DNA of 64,000 nt from Nocardiopsis alkaliphila YIM 80379. Its GTDB lineage: Bacteria > Actinomycetota > Actinomycetes > Streptosporangiales > Streptosporangiaceae. A program made the position numbers and the translations under genes. The notes below the pieces were generated by a model. That model searched no databases, was not told the DNA's origin, and was given only the letters and a program-made list of their open reading frames with translations. The stretch lies in the NCBI RefSeq assembly GCF_000341005.1, contig NZ_ANBD01000103.1:18752-82751 (forward strand), in the 5' to 3' direction. This document shows, one piece after another, positions 33,289 through 42,085 of the stretch (position 1 is its first letter; each line of letters begins with the position of its first letter).

Positions 33289-35871
33289 ATGACCAACCGC
33301 TCTCATTCCTTCCGCATGCCCGACAAGCCTTCGCTGGACGGTATCGAGGCGAAGTGGGTGGACGTATGGGATGAGTCCGGCGTCTACCACTTCGACCGCA
33401 CCCGCAGCCGCGAGGACGTCTACTCGATCGACACCCCGCCGCCCACGGTCTCGGGTTCGCTGCACATCGGCCACGTGTTCTCCTACACGCACACCGACAC
33501 CATCGCGCGTTTCCAGCGCATGAACGGCAAGGCCGTCTTCTACCCGATGGGCTGGGACGACAACGGCCTGCCCACGGAGCGTCGTGTGCAGAACTACTAC
33601 GGCGTTCGCTGTGACCCCTCGGTCCCCTATGACCCGGACTTCGAGCCGCCGGCCAAGCCCGACCCCAAACGACAGGTCGCCATCTCCCGTGGCAACTTCA
33701 TCGAGCTGTGCGACGAACTCACCATCGAGGACGAGAAGGTCTTCGAGTCCATCTGGCGTCGCCTGGGGCTGAGCGTCGACTGGCGGCACACCTACGCCAC
33801 CATCGATGACGATTCCCGGGCCACCGCCCAGCGCGCCTTCCTGCGCAACCTGGCTCGTGGTGAGGCCTACATGGCGGAGGCGCCCACCCTGTGGGACGTC
33901 ACCTTCCGCACCGCCGTGGCCCAAGCCGAACTGGAGGACCGGGAACGCCCCAGCGCCTACCACAAGATCGCCTTCCACAAGTCGGACGGTACCCCGGTCC
34001 ACATCGAGACCACCCGCCCCGAGCTGTTGGCCGCCTGCGTGGCCTTGGTGGCCCACCCCGAAGACGAGCGTTACCAGGACCTGTTCGACACCACCGTGAC
34101 CACACCGATCTTCGGTGTCGAGGTCCCGGTCAAGGCGCATCGCCTGGCAGACCCCGAGAAGGGGTCCGGTATCGCCATGATCTGTACCTTCGGTGACACC
34201 ACCGACGTCACCTGGTGGCGTGAGCTTCGGCTTCAGACCCGGCCCATCATCGGTTGGGACGGTCGCATCATCGCCGACCCGCCTCAGGGGATCGACTCCC
34301 AGGCCGCGCGTGAGGCCTACGCCGCCCTGGTCGGAGCCACCGTCCACACCGCGCGTGAGCGCACCGTGGAGATGCTGCGCGCCAGTGGGGAACTGGTCGG
34401 TGAGCCCACGCCCATCACCCACCCGGTGAAGTTCTTCGAAAAGGGTGACAAGCCCCTCGAGATCGTCACCACCCGCCAGTGGTACATCCGCAACGGGGGT
34501 CGGGACGAGGATCTTCGCGCCCGGCTCATCGAGCGTGGGCGTGAACTGACCTGGCACCCGGCGCACATGCGTCAGCGTTACGAGAACTGGGTCGGCGGCC
34601 TCAATGGTGACTGGCTGATCAGCCGCCAGCGCTTCTTCGGGGTTCCCTTCCCGGTCTGGTATCCGCTGGACGCCGACGGCAATCCGCGCTACGACGAACC
34701 GCTGTTGCCCAGCGAGGACCAGCTGCCCGTCGACCCCAGCTCCCAGGCGCCCGCCGGGTACACCGAGGACCAGCGTGGCCAGAGCGGCGGGTTCATGGGC
34801 GACCCCGACGTCATGGACACCTGGGCGACCTCCTCGCTGTCCCCGCAGATCGCCTCCGGCTGGGAACGCGACCAGGACCTGTTCGAGCGGGTCTTTCCGA
34901 TGGACTTGCGTCCCCAAGGCCAGGACATCATCCGCACCTGGCTGTTCTCCACCGTGGTCCGCGCCCACTTCGAGAACGGAACCCTGCCCTGGAAGACCAC
35001 CGGCATCTCCGGCTGGATCCTGGACCCGGACCGCAAGAAGATGTCCAAGTCCAAGGGCAACGTCGTCACCCCGATCGCACTACTGGAGAAGTACGGCTCC
35101 GACGCGGTCCGGTACTGGGCGGCCAGTGGTCGTTTGGGTACCGACACCGCGATGGACGAGGGCCAGATGAAGATCGGCCGTCGGCTCTCCATCAAGATCC
35201 TCAACGCCAGTAAGTTCGTGATGTCGGTGGCCGGTGAGAACACCACCACCGACCCCTCCAGGGTCACCGAACCCCTGGACCGGGCGATGTTGGCGACGTT
35301 GGCCGACCTGGTGGAGGAGACCACGGCCGCGTTCACCTCCTATGACCACACCCGGGCACTAGAGCGCACCGAGCGTTTCTTCTGGGACTTTTGTGATGAC
35401 TACCTGGAGTTGGTCAAGGCTCGCGCCTACGACACCGAGTCCGCCGAAGGTGCTTCGGCCCGCACCGCCCTGCTCATCGCCCTAGGCGCTCTGCACAGAC
35501 TGTTCGCGCCCTTCGTCCCCTTCGTCACCGAAGAGGTCTGGAGCTGGTGGCAGGAGGGGTCGGTGCACGCCCAGGCCTGGCCCGAGGCCGCCGAGTATCG
35601 TCGTGCGGCCACCGGTGGCGACCCGATGGTCTTGGCCGCCACCGCCGAGGTCCTCCACGCGGTCCGCAAGGCCAAGTCCGAAGCCAAGTTGTCCATGCGA
35701 TCCGAAGTGGAGCACGTCAAGGTCTCCGGTAAGCAGGTCGAGGCGGCCCGTTCCGCCGCCTCCGACATCGCTGCCGCCGGTCGCACCGCCGGGATCGACT
35801 TCCAGGTCACGGACGAAAGTGAGCTCACCGTCCAGGTGACCCTCCCATCGGAGGAACGGACCACGGAGTAA
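33289..35871 (+). CDS. valS: Valyl-tRNA synthetase, archaeal-like type
   Basis: An 860-residue class I synthetase that charges tRNA-Val. HIGH is at residues 59-62 (GSLHIGHVFSYTHTD), and KMSKS is in DRKKMSKSKGN near residue 585. A CP1 editing domain lies between (IETTRPELLAACVALVAHPED), and an anticodon-binding domain covers about residues 620-760. The region after HIGH reads GWDDNGLPTERRVQNYYGV, which belongs to the archaeal/rickettsial-type ValRS rather than the PGTDHAGIAT form of ordinary bacterial ValRS. It may be the only copy or a second, acquired one; this window cannot tell. Confidence 0.93.
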   Translation: MTNRSHSFRMPDKPSLDGIEAKWVDVWDESGVYHFDRTRSREDVYSIDTPPPTVSGSLHIGHVFSYTHTDTIARFQRMNGKAVFYPMGWDDNGLPTERRVQNYYGVRCDPSVPYDPDFEPPAKPDPKRQVAISRGNFIELCDELTIEDEKVFESIWRRLGLSVDWRHTYATIDDDSRATAQRAFLRNLARGEAYMAEAPTLWDVTFRTAVAQAELEDRERPSAYHKIAFHKSDGTPVHIETTRPELLAACVALVAHPEDERYQDLFDTTVTTPIFGVEVPVKAHRLADPEKGSGIAMICTFGDTTDVTWWRELRLQTRPIIGWDGRIIADPPQGIDSQAAREAYAALVGATVHTARERTVEMLRASGELVGEPTPITHPVKFFEKGDKPLEIVTTRQWYIRNGGRDEDLRARLIERGRELTWHPAHMRQRYENWVGGLNGDWLISRQRFFGVPFPVWYPLDADGNPRYDEPLLPSEDQLPVDPSSQAPAGYTEDQRGQSGGFMGDPDVMDTWATSSLSPQIASGWERDQDLFERVFPMDLRPQGQDIIRTWLFSTVVRAHFENGTLPWKTTGISGWILDPDRKKMSKSKGNVVTPIALLEKYGSDAVRYWAASGRLGTDTAMDEGQMKIGRRLSIKILNASKFVMSVAGENTTTDPSRVTEPLDRAMLATLADLVEETTAAFTSYDHTRALERTERFFWDFCDDYLELVKARAYDTESAEGASARTALLIALGALHRLFAPFVPFVTEEVWSWWQEGSVHAQAWPEAAEYRRAATGGDPMVLAATAEVLHAVRKAKSEAKLSMRSEVEHVKVSGKQVEAARSAASDIAAAGRTAGIDFQVTDESELTVQVTLPSEERTTE

Positions 35872-35890
35872 CGATTCGACCAGACCCGTT

Positions 35891-35935
35891 CGACGGGGCG
35901 GTTTCCGGTAGGAGCAGACCGGAGACGCCCCGTCG
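35891..35935 (+). terminator. Hairpin after valS
   Basis: CGACGGGGCG (35891-35900) pairs with CGCCCCGTCG (35926-35935), and an inner TCCGGT/ACCGGA pairing extends the structure. Confidence 0.6.
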
Positions 35936-36001
35936 ACGTCGTCTCCACATCGCTTCGCCTCGGCTCGGAGTTCGGGCACCCGGGTCATGCCGTGGGAGCG
36001 A

Positions 36002-36007
36002 TAGGCT
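36002..36007 (+). promoter_or_regulatory. -10 element of a leaderless dut promoter
   Basis: TAGGCT lies 8 bases before the GTG at 36016. Confidence 0.5.
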
Positions 36008-36015
36008 CGGCAGAT

Positions 36016-36492
36016 GTGAGTACCTCATCCCTGGAAGACACCCGGGTGCCGATCACGGTGCACCGCCTGGATCCCGGGCTGCCGCTGCCCGCCTACGCCC
36101 ATCCCGGCGACGCGGGTGCGGACCTGTACACCGCCATCGACGTCCTCCTCGATCCCGGGGAGCGCGTCACCGTACCCACCGGTCTGGCGATCGCGCTACC
36201 CGACGGTCACGCGGCCTTCGTACATCCCCGTTCGGGGCTGGCCGCCCGCTGTGGGCTGACGGTCGTCAACGCTCCCGGCACCGTGGACGCCGGTTATCGA
36301 GGCGAGATCAGGGTGACCCTGCTCAACACCGACCCGCGCACCGCCGTGAAGCTCTCACGCGGTGATCGGATCGCTCAACTGGTGATCCAGCGTGTGGAGC
36401 GGGCCGAGTTCGTTGAGACGGACAGGCTGCCGGAGTCGGCGCGCGGATCGGGTGGTTTCGGTTCGACCGGGGGCCACGCCGCCCGGCGCTGA
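36016..36492 (+). CDS. dut: dUTP diphosphatase
   Basis: A 158-residue trimeric dUTPase that removes dUTP and supplies dUMP. All five motifs are present: [37 protein letters not shown] (with the catalytic Asp), [11 protein letters not shown], and the C-terminal [10 protein letters not shown] arm that closes over the active site. The start is a GTG with a leaderless promoter. The DUF3710 gene follows within 60 bases, an order conserved in Mycobacterium and Streptomyces. Confidence 0.96.
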   Translation: MSTSSLEDTRVPITVHRLDPGLPLPAYAHPGDAGADLYTAIDVLLDPGERVTVPTGLAIALPDGHAAFVHPRSGLAARCGLTVVNAPGTVDAGYRGEIRVTLLNTDPRTAVKLSRGDRIAQLVIQRVERAEFVETDRLPESARGSGGFGSTGGHAARR

Positions 36493-36549
36493 GGTCCCCG
36501 ACTCCCCGGCGTGATCCCGGGACCCACGAAGAAGCGAAGAGGTGAAGGC

Positions 36550-37389
36550 GTGTTCGGACGCCGCCGTAAGAAGCGGGACCAAGAGACCAAGAGAGCCGCT
36601 GAGGAACAGAGCCGTCCTCAGCCAAGCCAAGGCGCCGCGGGCGCGGTCTCCTTCGGCAACGAGGTGGAGCCGGAGCGCCCCACACACCGGCCCGTCAAGG
36701 AGGAGGACCGATACCGGGCCACCGGCCCCTGGGACTCGGAAGAGGACGCACCGGACTCCAAGCGGATGGACCTGGGCAGCATGCTCCTGCCGATGGAGCA
36801 GGGCACCGAAATCCAGGTGAACGTCGCCCAGGACCGACAGGGCAAACAGAAGATCATCGGCGTGACCCTGGTGCGCGGTAAGACCGCCCTACAGGTACAG
36901 CCCTTCGCCGCTCCCAAGTCCTCCGGACTCTGGGACGAGATGCGGGAGGAACTGCGCGGACAGGTCACCCAGCAAGGTGGCAAGGTCGAGGACCATGACG
37001 GCACCTTCGGCCCCGAGCTGCAGGCGGTCATCCCGATCAAGGGCAAGAAGACCGAGGATGGCCGCCAACTGGGCCAGCGGGTGCGCTTCATCGGTGTGGA
37101 CGGTCCGCGCTGGGTACTGCGTGGTGTCATCCGTGGTGAAGGGGCCTCCAAACCCGAGGTGATGTCGGAGATCGAGCAGATCTTCGCCGACATCGTGGTG
37201 GTTCGCGGCGACCAGCCGGCGCCGCCCAGTGAACTGCTGCCGATCACGGTGCCCAAGCAGATCCAGGAGCAGATGGCCGCCGCGGCCCAGCAGCGCGCCG
37301 CCCAGCAGGCGGCCCAGCGTGGCAACGCCGGAAGTTCGCCCAACGGTTCGGCGAGCGGCCCGCCGACCGGTGGTGCCACGAACACCTGA
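36550..37389 (+). CDS. DUF3710 protein
   Basis: A 279-residue actinobacterial protein of unknown function found next to dut. A basic N-terminus (MFGRRRKKRDQETKRAAEEQ) and an acidic linker precede the conserved core at about residues 75-225, with RMDLGSMLLPMEQGTEIQVN, GLWDEMREELRGQVTQQGG and FIGVDGPRWVLRGVIRGEGA. The last 45 residues are Gln/Ala- then Gly/Ser-rich and probably disordered. The GTG at 36550 follows GAGG. Confidence 0.88.
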   Translation: MFGRRRKKRDQETKRAAEEQSRPQPSQGAAGAVSFGNEVEPERPTHRPVKEEDRYRATGPWDSEEDAPDSKRMDLGSMLLPMEQGTEIQVNVAQDRQGKQKIIGVTLVRGKTALQVQPFAAPKSSGLWDEMREELRGQVTQQGGKVEDHDGTFGPELQAVIPIKGKKTEDGRQLGQRVRFIGVDGPRWVLRGVIRGEGASKPEVMSEIEQIFADIVVVRGDQPAPPSELLPITVPKQIQEQMAAAAQQRAAQQAAQRGNAGSSPNGSASGPPTGGATNT

Positions 37390-37432
37390 CGAAACGGCCT
37401 TTGGCCAACGTGTTCGGGGCGCGCGGTTTCCG

Positions 37433-37438
37433 TAGTGT
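37433..37438 (+). promoter_or_regulatory. -10 element of a leaderless promoter (PIG-L gene)
   Basis: TAGTGT lies 6 bases before the ATG at 37445. Confidence 0.5.
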
Positions 37439-37444
37439 GGCTTC

Positions 37445-38185
37445 ATGGACGAGACAACGCGAAACAGCGCCCCCCGGCCATTGCCGGAGGACTGGCAGCG
37501 GCTCCCCGCGGTGGTGGCACACCCCGATGACTTGGAATTCGGCTCCTCCTCCGCCATTCACCGTTGGACCTCGCAGGGTAAAGACGTGGTCGAGCTGTTG
37601 GTGACCAAGGGCGAGGCCGGGATCGACTCGATGGATCCCGGGGCCGCTGCCCCGGTGCGCATGGCCGAGCAACGCGCCTCCGCCGAGGCGGTGGGCGTCG
37701 CCACCGTGGAGTTCCTGGACTTCCCCGATGGAATGCTGGAGTACGGGCTGCCCCTGCGTCGGGCCTTGGCGGCGGCGATCCGACGGCATCGACCGGAGGC
37801 GATCGTGTCCATCAACTTCCGAGAGAGCTTCGGTGAGGGGTCGGGCTTCAACCACGCCGACCACCGCGTGTTGGGACCGGCCCTGCTGGACGCGGTCCGT
37901 GACGCCGCCAACCGGTGGGTCTTCCCCGAACAGTTGGTGGAGGGCACCGAGCCATGGTCGGGGGTGCGTATGGTGGCCTTCGGGTCCGCTCCCGAGCCCA
38001 CTCACTACGTGGAGCTGGGTGAGGAGGACCTGGCCGCCGGTATCGCGTCCCTGGACGCCCACGAGGTGTACCTGGCCAACCTGGAGGGTTTCGACCAGAA
38101 GACCTTCCTACGCAAGGGAGCTGTGCGTGCGGGCGAACAGGCGGGGGTGCCGTTGGCCACTGCCTTCGAGGTATTCGAGTTCTGA
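37445..38185 (+). CDS. PIG-L family deacetylase
   Basis: A 246-residue zinc-dependent N-deacetylase of the LmbE/PIG-L family. The metal motif is VVAHPDDLEFG near residue 24, with the catalytic Asp, and a third ligand is probably in GFNHADHRVLG near residue 140. Relatives act on N-acetylglucosaminyl lipids, mycothiol precursors or antibiotic intermediates; which applies here is not visible. There is no signal peptide. The membrane-anchored hydrolase starts 28 bases after it, possibly co-transcribed. Confidence 0.9.
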   Translation: MDETTRNSAPRPLPEDWQRLPAVVAHPDDLEFGSSSAIHRWTSQGKDVVELLVTKGEAGIDSMDPGAAAPVRMAEQRASAEAVGVATVEFLDFPDGMLEYGLPLRRALAAAIRRHRPEAIVSINFRESFGEGSGFNHADHRVLGPALLDAVRDAANRWVFPEQLVEGTEPWSGVRMVAFGSAPEPTHYVELGEEDLAAGIASLDAHEVYLANLEGFDQKTFLRKGAVRAGEQAGVPLATAFEVFEF

Positions 38186-38213
38186 ACCGATCCTTCCGGG
38201 TCACCCGACGCAC

Positions 38214-38990
38214 ATGGGAGATCGGGGAGCGAGATCCCGGTTCAGGAAGGTCGTGTCGTGGGGCCTGGCCGTGCTATCGGCCCTGGTGGTGGTGGCCGGC
38301 ATCGCCTTTGTGGGCTGGGCGCTCGATCCGCACCAGGCCGAACCGGGGCCCCTGCGGAGTGTGCGGGAGGATCCCGCCGTGGAGGTGACCCGTGGTGAGG
38401 ACGTCGTGGTGGTGTCCCCGACGGGGGAGCCCTCGGGTATCGGGGTGGTGTTCTACTCCGGTGCCCGGGTGGAGGCCGACGCCTACGTGGCTCCGTGGGC
38501 CCCGGTGGTGGCCGCCACCGGAGTCACGGTCGTTCTGCCCGACCTACGGCTCAACCTCGCCCTCCTCGATTCGGCCCGGGCCGAGGACGTGGTGTCCCAG
38601 GCACCGCAGGTACGGACCTGGTACCTGGGCGGCCACTCCATGGGTGGGGCCTTCGCCGCCCAGCACGTGGGTGCCGGGGACACCACGACCGAATGGGAAG
38701 GGCTGGTGCTGTGGGGTTCCTACGCGGTGGCCGCCGCCGATCTGAGCGACCGTGACGACCTGCGGGTGCTCTCGGTGGCCGGTGACCGTGACGGTGTCCT
38801 GCCCTTGGAGGAGATCGAGGACCGAAGACCGAACCTGCCGGCCGATGCCCTCACGGTGACGGTGGAGGGCATGAACCATGCCCAGTTCGGTGCCTACGGG
38901 GAACAGGCCGGGGACGAGGAACCGACATTGACCGACGCCGAGGCCCACCAAGCCCTGGCCGAGGTCACCGCCGACTTCCTCGATCCCTGA
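38214..38990 (+). CDS. Membrane-anchored alpha/beta hydrolase
   Basis: A 258-residue protein with a basic N-terminus and one membrane helix at about residues 16-38 (SWGLAVLSALVVVAGIAFVG), so the catalytic domain should face outside. The nucleophile Ser is in LGGHSMGGAFAA near residue 142, the acid in AGDRDGVLP, and the His in GMNHAQFG near residue 223. This fits the alpha/beta hydrolase family 5 class; substrate unknown. The ATG at 38214 precedes the anchor directly. Confidence 0.85.
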   Translation: MGDRGARSRFRKVVSWGLAVLSALVVVAGIAFVGWALDPHQAEPGPLRSVREDPAVEVTRGEDVVVVSPTGEPSGIGVVFYSGARVEADAYVAPWAPVVAATGVTVVLPDLRLNLALLDSARAEDVVSQAPQVRTWYLGGHSMGGAFAAQHVGAGDTTTEWEGLVLWGSYAVAAADLSDRDDLRVLSVAGDRDGVLPLEEIEDRRPNLPADALTVTVEGMNHAQFGAYGEQAGDEEPTLTDAEAHQALAEVTADFLDP

Positions 38991-39018
38991 TCGACCACTC
39001 CGCCCGTTCGGACCCGGT

Positions 39019-40131
39019 CTACCCGGCGGGACCGGGATCGACGGGGTCACTCACGTGCCCGGTGAACAACAGAGCCGCCCCTCGGCGCAGCGTGAAGCGG
39101 AACGGTCGGTCCACCGTGAACTTCTTGGCCTTGGGCGGGATCGCCGCGGACATCACCATCATCGCCGCGGTGGCCGCGGCACCCTCCGCGCCGCGCTCGT
39201 CCACCCTCAGCACCGATTGGTGCACGATCGCGTCCACCTTGAGCGGCTCTTCGCTGACCCCGGAGAAGTCCGCTTCATCGCCGGAGAGCCTACGGACCGG
39301 AGCCGCGCCACGGGCCAGGGGATCGAGTAGGGCGATGTCGCTTTCGACCGCGAACCGGGGCAGGGCGAGATCGATCTGTTCCGGGCGGCGGGCCCCGTAC
39401 AGACCGTACAGGGCCCTTTGATCCGGTGCCCGCGTCCCCTCGCCCAGGAACACGTCCAGGGTCAGACCGTGTTCGCCCGGCAGGCTCACCATCCGCCATT
39501 CGCCGTGTTCGGCGTAGGTCATGCGCCCGTTGCGGTGCATGGTGGGCACCCGGCGAGTGCCGCCCGGAGCGTGGAAGGGCCGATTCCGAGTCTGTCCCGC
39601 CTCGAAGGGATCACGCCAGAGCATCTTCACCCATAGGGCGTTGACCAGTAGCATCCGTAGGTCGGAGTGGACCGTGCCAGGGGTGAGCAGTTCCTCGATG
39701 AGTCCCTGCGTGACCTCACGGACCCGACCATTGACCTTGCGTCGCACCCCTTCGGAGTCACCTCGAAAGTCGACCTGCTCCACTTCGGCGCCGACGCGGG
39801 ACCGGACCCGCTCCTCGAACTCCGCGCGCACCGGCAGGTCCGCGGGCACGTACAGACCGTTGAGGACGGCCATGCCCAGACCTTGAACCGTCTCGACGGC
39901 CGCGTCCAACGCCGTGGTGTGTCCGGCCAGGTCACCACCGGGGGCCAAGAGGTCGAGCAACTCCTGTCGGGTCCGGCCCCCGGCCCCCTCGGCCAGCAGT
40001 GTCAGCACCGATCCGACCGAGTACGGCGACCAGACGTGCGAAGCGTCCTTCGAGAACAACTCCCGTTCCAATACGGCGGCGAAACGGGCGTGATCCTCCT
40101 GGGGTGGCCGATCTTCTCCGCTACTGCTCAA
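39019..40131 (-). CDS. Serpin-family protease inhibitor homologue
   Basis: A 370-residue serpin. SHVWSPYSVGSVLTLLAEGAGGRTRQEL near the N-terminus and VNALWVKMLWRDPFE are family landmarks, as is the KFTVDRPFRFTLR strand after the reactive loop. The hinge DERGAEGAAATAA fits the small-residue rule of inhibitory serpins. Counting 17 residues from Glu312 places P1 at Ser328, preceded by Met327, with Ala-Ala-Ile on the prime side. That would favour elastase- or subtilisin-like targets. No signal peptide is visible, so it may act inside the cell. It is convergent with the hydrolase gene, ending 28 bases from it. Confidence 0.93.
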   Translation of the reverse strand: MSSSGEDRPPQEDHARFAAVLERELFSKDASHVWSPYSVGSVLTLLAEGAGGRTRQELLDLLAPGGDLAGHTTALDAAVETVQGLGMAVLNGLYVPADLPVRAEFEERVRSRVGAEVEQVDFRGDSEGVRRKVNGRVREVTQGLIEELLTPGTVHSDLRMLLVNALWVKMLWRDPFEAGQTRNRPFHAPGGTRRVPTMHRNGRMTYAEHGEWRMVSLPGEHGLTLDVFLGEGTRAPDQRALYGLYGARRPEQIDLALPRFAVESDIALLDPLARGAAPVRRLSGDEADFSGVSEEPLKVDAIVHQSVLRVDERGAEGAAATAAMMVMSAAIPPKAKKFTVDRPFRFTLRRGAALLFTGHVSDPVDPGPAG

Positions 40132-40438
40132 ACGGACCTCCTCATGACGAGCGGTGGGCCGCCAGAGTACGGAACGGCCGGCCCCTCAGGCCAGTCCCGG
40201 CACGGACCACACGGAACTGCTCATCGCCGCCACGGGCCTTTCAAGACCGGTTCGGGGGGCGTGGAGCCTCGGGGTGAGAAAGCGCACGCGACAAGGCATC
40301 ACCAATGGGGACGAGAACGGTCGATTCCGCTTCGGAACCCCTACGAACGGTGAACAGGGGATGTGAGGACTCACATAGGGTGGTGCATCATGGTCGACGG
40401 CCCTTGGGCCCACAGCGAGCACCGGACGCGGGAGCGGG
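40132..40438. other. Divergent promoter region of the serpin and DUF3159 genes
   Basis: About 300 bases. The right end holds ATGTGA-GGAC-TCACAT (40361-40376), a perfect inverted repeat whose last base is the first base of a TAGGGT -10 (40376-40381). A short leaderless ORF at 40390 follows. No other gene is seen. Confidence 0.5.
40361..40381 (+). promoter_or_regulatory. Operator-like inverted repeat joined to a -10 element
   Basis: The repeat ATGTGA-N4-TCACAT abuts TAGGGT. A protein bound there would block the promoter of the DUF3159 transcript. Confidence 0.45.
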
Positions 40439-40446
40439 ATGACTGA
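40390..40446 (+). CDS. Possible leaderless upstream ORF (18 aa) overlapping the DUF3159 start
   Basis: The ATG at 40390 is 8 bases after the TAGGGT element. It encodes MVDGPWAHSEHRTRERDD and stops with TGA at 40444-40446, inside the second and third codons of the DUF3159 gene (ATG 40439). That geometry fits translational coupling through a leaderless short ORF. It rests on position only. Confidence 0.35.
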   Translation: MVDGPWAHSEHRTRERDD

Positions 40447-41200
40447 GCAGGAACGGGCCTCCGAGAAGGCGGCCCAGGCCGACGGGCGGGTGCACGCCGC
40501 CACCATCGTCACCGAGGGCACGGTCGAGGCACTGGTCCGTACCAAGCTCGCCGAGGCGCTGGGTGGTAAGCGCGGCATGGTCGAGGCGGCCATCCCCACC
40601 CTGACCTTCACTCTCTCCTACGTCATCTTCTCCGAGTTGCGATCGTCGATCATCCTCGGAGTCGCCGCGGCACTGATACTCGGCGTGATCCGCCTGGTGC
40701 AGCGTTCCTCGATGCAGTACGTCCTCACCAGTCTGTTCGGGATCGGCATCGCCGCGCTCTTCGCCATGCGCAGCGGTAACGCCGCCGACGCCTTTTTGCC
40801 GGGCATCATCTACAACGCCGTCTACGCGGTGGTGCTGTCCCTATCGATCCTGGTGCGCTGGCCCGCCATCGGGTTGATGCTCGGCCCCTTCATCGGGAAC
40901 AAGGAGGACTTCACCTCTTGGCGGAGCAACCCGGCGGTGGTCGAACTCGCCTCTCGGCTCACCTGGTTGCTGGTGCTGCCCTGCGTCATCCGGGTCGTGG
41001 TCCAGTACCCGCTCTGGCTCGCCGACAGCAACGGCTGGGCGGACACCTTCGCCATCCTGGGGATCTCCAAGGTCGCCATGGGCTGGCCGCTCCAGGTCGC
41101 CGCCTTCACCGCGATGGTGTGGGTCTTGGCCCGTGGACGTACCCCGCTGGAGTCCGAGGAAGGGACCGGCGAACCCCCTCGGAGCACGGACTCGCACTAG
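40439..41200 (+). CDS. DUF3159 integral membrane protein
   Basis: A 253-residue membrane protein of the actinobacterial DUF3159 family (Rv2693c-like by position). After a soluble N-terminus of about 45 residues there are at least five hydrophobic segments, for instance IILGVAAALILGVIRLV, YVLTSLFGIGIAALFAM, GIIYNAVYAVVLSLSILV and LTWLLVLPCVIRVVVQYPLW, with a conserved-looking IGLMLGPFIGNKEDFTSWR loop. Function unknown. GGGAGC precedes the ATG. It is convergent with the TrkA-like pair. Confidence 0.88.
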   Translation: MTEQERASEKAAQADGRVHAATIVTEGTVEALVRTKLAEALGGKRGMVEAAIPTLTFTLSYVIFSELRSSIILGVAAALILGVIRLVQRSSMQYVLTSLFGIGIAALFAMRSGNAADAFLPGIIYNAVYAVVLSLSILVRWPAIGLMLGPFIGNKEDFTSWRSNPAVVELASRLTWLLVLPCVIRVVVQYPLWLADSNGWADTFAILGISKVAMGWPLQVAAFTAMVWVLARGRTPLESEEGTGEPPRSTDSH

Positions 41201-41391
41201 TGTCGTGGCAGCCGAGGCCCACCCTTTCGCGGCCCCAGGTCGTGTTCTTGCATCATTGTGGGCTCGCTTCCACCGGCTCTCATCGCGCCCATGTGCTCGT
41301 GAAGCACGACCAGGCCGAACTTCGCACACCGCCTTGCCAAAGACGCCTGGACGGCCGCTCACCGATCCGAAGGCCTGCTGAACAACACTCC

Positions 41392-42084
41392 CTAGGAGTT
41401 CTCTGCCGGGTCGGCTTCGTCCACCGGGCCCAAGACCTCCTCCAACGGCTCCAGGGCCTCCGTTTCGGCCAGGAAGACCATGGTGTTGCCCACCGAAAGG
41501 GTGTGTTCCGGAGCCGGAGGACGAACCCCCCCGGGGCCCAGTACCGCTACCAACGCCACCCCTTCGGGCAGCGCCGCCATCAACTCCGACTGCGGTCGAT
41601 CCACGAACGGGCTGCCGGCGTGCAACACCGATTCGGCGATCTCCGCCCCCGGCAACGGAGGTAGCGCGCCGTCCTCGAGGTCACGCTCCTCGGGCACCCC
41701 CTCGACCAGGTCGGCGATCAGTCGGGGCGGGGAGACCGCCAGGTCGACGCCCCAGGAGTCATCGAACAGCCACTCGTTGTCGGGGTCGTTGATCCGAGCG
41801 ATCACCCGGCCCACCCCGAACTCCGTCTTGGCCAGTAACGAGACCACCAGGTTCACCTTGTCGTCGCTGCTGGCGGCGATCACCACGTCGAAGTCGCCCA
41901 ACCGGGCGTCCTCCAGGGTGGCCAACTCACAGGCGTCGGCGAGCAGCCACTCCACCTGGGGCAGGTCGTCCACCCCGATCGCCCGAGTGTCCCGGTCGAT
42001 CAACAGCACGTCGTGTCCGTTGCCCGCCAACTCCGTGGCGATGGAGCGGCCCACGCTTCCGGCCCCCGCGATGGCGACCCGCAT
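41392..42084 (-). CDS. TrkA-N/TrkA-C potassium-channel regulator (second of a pair)
   Basis: A 230-residue regulatory subunit of Trk-type K+ uptake. A Rossmann RCK domain starts MRVAIAGAGSVGRSIATELA with the NAD(H) glycine motif, and Asp36 in LLIDRD follows the second strand. A TrkA-C domain covers about residues 150-215. It corresponds by position to CeoC of Mycobacterium. The ATG at 42084 lies one base after the stop of its partner gene, so both are one operon. Confidence 0.9.
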   Translation of the reverse strand: MRVAIAGAGSVGRSIATELAGNGHDVLLIDRDTRAIGVDDLPQVEWLLADACELATLEDARLGDFDVVIAASSDDKVNLVVSLLAKTEFGVGRVIARINDPDNEWLFDDSWGVDLAVSPPRLIADLVEGVPEERDLEDGALPPLPGAEIAESVLHAGSPFVDRPQSELMAALPEGVALVAVLGPGGVRPPAPEHTLSVGNTMVFLAETEALEPLEEVLGPVDEADPAENS

Positions 42085-42085
42085 C

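Noticed and set aside
33076..34968. 630-codon open frame opposite valS
   Set aside because: Antisense shadow; valS has complete HIGH and KMSKS motifs on the other strand.
41260..41395. Short open stretch reading NFAHRLAKDAWTAAHRSEGL, possibly a gene remnant
   Set aside because: It is only about 30 codons after an in-frame stop, and I cannot match it to a family, so it is not reported as a pseudogene.
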